The notes under the pieces: model-generated
Told to the model about the DNA's origin: nothing
Databases searched by the model: none
The model's input: the letters and a program-made list of their open reading frames with translations, nothing else
Translations under genes and position numbers: made by a program
Assembly (NCBI GenBank): GCA_019233415.1
Contig: JAFAMK010000181.1
Span: 1 to 7,693, forward strand
Direction: 5' to 3'
Length of the DNA stretch: 7,693 nt
Source of the DNA: Vulcanimicrobiota bacterium
GTDB lineage: Bacteria > Vulcanimicrobiota > Vulcanimicrobiia > Vulcanimicrobiales > Vulcanimicrobiaceae
Shown: piece after piece, positions 6,587 through 7,693 of the stretch
Layout: each line of letters begins with the position of its first letter
How positions within the stretch are numbered: position 1 is the first letter of the stretch

Positions 6587-6619
6587 GGGATCGCCCCGGC
6601 CGCGCACGAACGCCGCCCT
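6587..6619 (+). other. Short spacer between the BrkB-family and TolB-like genes
   Basis: 33 bases, GC-rich. A tiny GGG-ATCG-CCC inverted repeat just after the stop is too short to be a terminator and has no T-tract. No Shine-Dalgarno sequence stands in the usual place before the GTG at 6620, so translation may depend on a leader with little structure or on read-through from the upstream gene. Confidence 0.4.
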
Positions 6620-7693
6620 GTGCGTCGCCTCCTCCTCGTCGTCTTTGTCGCGTTGTTCGGGCTGCCGCTCGTCGCGGCGACTCCCGACTTCTCGGTCAAG
6701 CCGAAGGTCGTCGTCTACCCGTTCATCGCGAACGCCAGCACGATCGACCGCGAGGCGAGTTCCCGGCTCGCGACGATCATCGCGACGCGAATGGCCGACA
6801 GCAAGCTGGTTGGGGTAACCCCGCCGCCGCCGGGAACCGAGCGCAAGGACTACCTGACGGTCGCTCGCGCGCAGAGCTGCGACTACTACGTCTCCGGCTA
6901 CATCTCGCCGCTTGGGAACGGGGTCTCGGTCGTCGAGCAGGTCGTCAGCACGGCGACCGGGATCGTCGTCTTCAGCCAGACGGCGCAGCTCGACACCTAC
7001 AACGACGCCGCGGCGCTCGGCGACGACCTAGCGCTGTTCGTCTCACGCCACGCGAACCGCGGCCTGGCCGCGATCGGAACGGCGCCGCCGGCGGCGACGC
7101 CGACCCCCGCGCCGAGCAGCGGCCCCGAGGCGAACCTCGGCAAGCTCTTCGGCCGGCGCGGCAGCAAGAAGAACGCCGCCACGCCGAAGCCGACCGCGGC
7201 GCCCAAGACGGTGCAGACCGCCGCGCCCGTGGCGATCGTCCCGGCGACGCCGGCCGCCGCCCCGACCGTCGTGCCGCCGCCTGCGCGGAGCGTGGCAGTG
7301 GCACCCGAGCGGACTGCGGCGTCGGCGGCCGAGGGCTACGCGATCGTCCCGATCGAGGGGAGCGCCGACGCGACGCTGCGCGAGTACGCGACGCAGCGGC
7401 TGCTGGCGCGAACGAACGGCGAGCGCGCGGCGAGCACGTCGGCGGCGTGCGCGGGCCACGCGGTGCGCGCGATCCTCAGCGGCACCCTCGCAGTGCGCGC
7501 CGACGCGCAGTTCGGCGGCGGCAGCGCGACGTTCGACCTGATCGCGACCGACTGCAGCGGCAAGCGCCTGTGGCAGAAGTCCTACAGCAACGACGCGGGC
7601 GGGACCGAGGGCCAGCAGATCGCGACCGAGCGCGCCGTCGACGCCGCAATCGGCGCATATTTGAACCCGCCGAAGGGCCGGCGCCGGGCCTAG
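6620..7693 (+). CDS. Exported protein with two TolB/CsgG-like alpha/beta domains and a Pro/Ala-rich linker
   Basis: 357 residues from a GTG start. The N-terminus is a classic signal peptide (basic MRR, hydrophobic 4-19, cleavage probably after VAA at 18-20), which fixes the start even though no Shine-Dalgarno sequence is visible. Domain 1 (about 28-150) starts with the strand KVVVYPFIANAS, then a helix with ATIIATRMADS, and later YYVSGYISPLG and a strand pair around 103-123. This is the pattern of the TolB N-terminal/CsgG/LpoB-type fold seen in periplasmic proteins. A linker (about 154-236) is rich in Pro, Ala and Thr, with a basic patch GKLFGRRGSKK at 174-184. Domain 2 (about 239-348) repeats the layout in weaker form: AIVPIEG, a helix, AILSGTLAV, and CSGKRLWQKSYS. 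It contains C277 and C312, which might form a disulfide. There is no lipobox, so it is probably soluble in the periplasm or secreted. The exact function is unknown. It follows the BrkB-family gene by 33 bases with no terminator between them. Confidence 0.82.
   Translation: MRRLLLVVFVALFGLPLVAATPDFSVKPKVVVYPFIANASTIDREASSRLATIIATRMADSKLVGVTPPPPGTERKDYLTVARAQSCDYYVSGYISPLGNGVSVVEQVVSTATGIVVFSQTAQLDTYNDAAALGDDLALFVSRHANRGLAAIGTAPPAATPTPAPSSGPEANLGKLFGRRGSKKNAATPKPTAAPKTVQTAAPVAIVPATPAAAPTVVPPPARSVAVAPERTAASAAEGYAIVPIEGSADATLREYATQRLLARTNGERAASTSAACAGHAVRAILSGTLAVRADAQFGGGSATFDLIATDCSGKRLWQKSYSNDAGGTEGQQIATERAVDAAIGAYLNPPKGRRRA

Noticed and set aside
6585..6597. A small GGG-ATCG-CCC inverted repeat after the BrkB-family stop codon as a terminator.
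   Set aside because: The stem has only three to four pairs and no following T-tract.
5762..6607. A 281-codon minus-strand frame opposite the BrkB-family gene.
   Set aside because: Almost entirely Arg/Asp/Glu/Gln, the usual antisense image of a membrane protein.
1..7693. Signs of a defence system, mobile element, CRISPR array or biosynthetic cluster.
   Set aside because: No nuclease, transposase, integrase, reverse transcriptase, regular direct-repeat array or biosynthetic enzyme is encoded. The genes are signalling and envelope families with uniform composition.

Overview
This window is about 7.7 kb of very GC-rich bacterial DNA with six protein-coding genes packed almost end to end. Five are on the plus strand and one, near the middle, is on the minus strand. 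I see no tRNA, rRNA, CRISPR array, insertion sequence, phage gene or clear intrinsic terminator. Base composition looks even throughout, and all six genes use G/C-ending codons, so nothing points to recent transfer. The gene families suggest a soil or environmental bacterium with an exported proteome. A high-GC lineage such as Candidatus Eremiobacterota (WPS-2) fits the mix of sortilin-like propeller protein, PAS-GAF-SpoIIE-ATPase protein, stalk-domain protein and TolB/CsgG-like protein. Actinobacterial, Chloroflexi or acidobacterial origin cannot be excluded by reading alone.

Layout: (1) 3-2987 (+), a secreted 994-residue beta-propeller protein of the VPS10/sortilin-like 'BNR glycosyl hydrolase' family with eleven Asp-box-like motifs. 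(2) 2984-4960 (+), a cytoplasmic 658-residue switch protein with PAS, GAF, SpoIIE/PP2C phosphatase and RsbW-like ATPase domains; its GTG start overlaps the previous stop in a GTGA junction. (3) 5002-5262 (+), an 86-residue acidic, probably helical protein of unknown function. (4) 5259-5765 (-), a single stalk domain (copper amine oxidase N-terminal type) with a hydrophobic N-terminus and a proline-rich tail. It converges on gene 3 and shares a palindromic CTAG that is the stop for both. (5) 5759-6586 (+), a six-helix YihY/BrkB-family membrane protein whose start region overlaps the divergent start of gene 4. (6) 6620-7693 (+), an exported protein with two TolB/CsgG-like domains joined by a Pro/Ala/Thr-rich linker with a basic patch.

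How they may work together: genes 1-3 look like one transcription unit, with genes 1 and 2 likely translationally coupled. Gene 2 combines a predicted phosphatase and a predicted anti-sigma-type kinase in one chain. That is the normal toolkit of a partner-switching stress response, but no STAS anti-anti-sigma protein or sigma factor is in the window. Genes 5 and 6 probably form a second unit, both at the cell envelope. No wholly new system is evident. The points most worth a second look are the opposed-activity fusion protein and its small downstream neighbour, the overlapping gene borders on both sides of gene 4, and the duplicated domain in gene 6.
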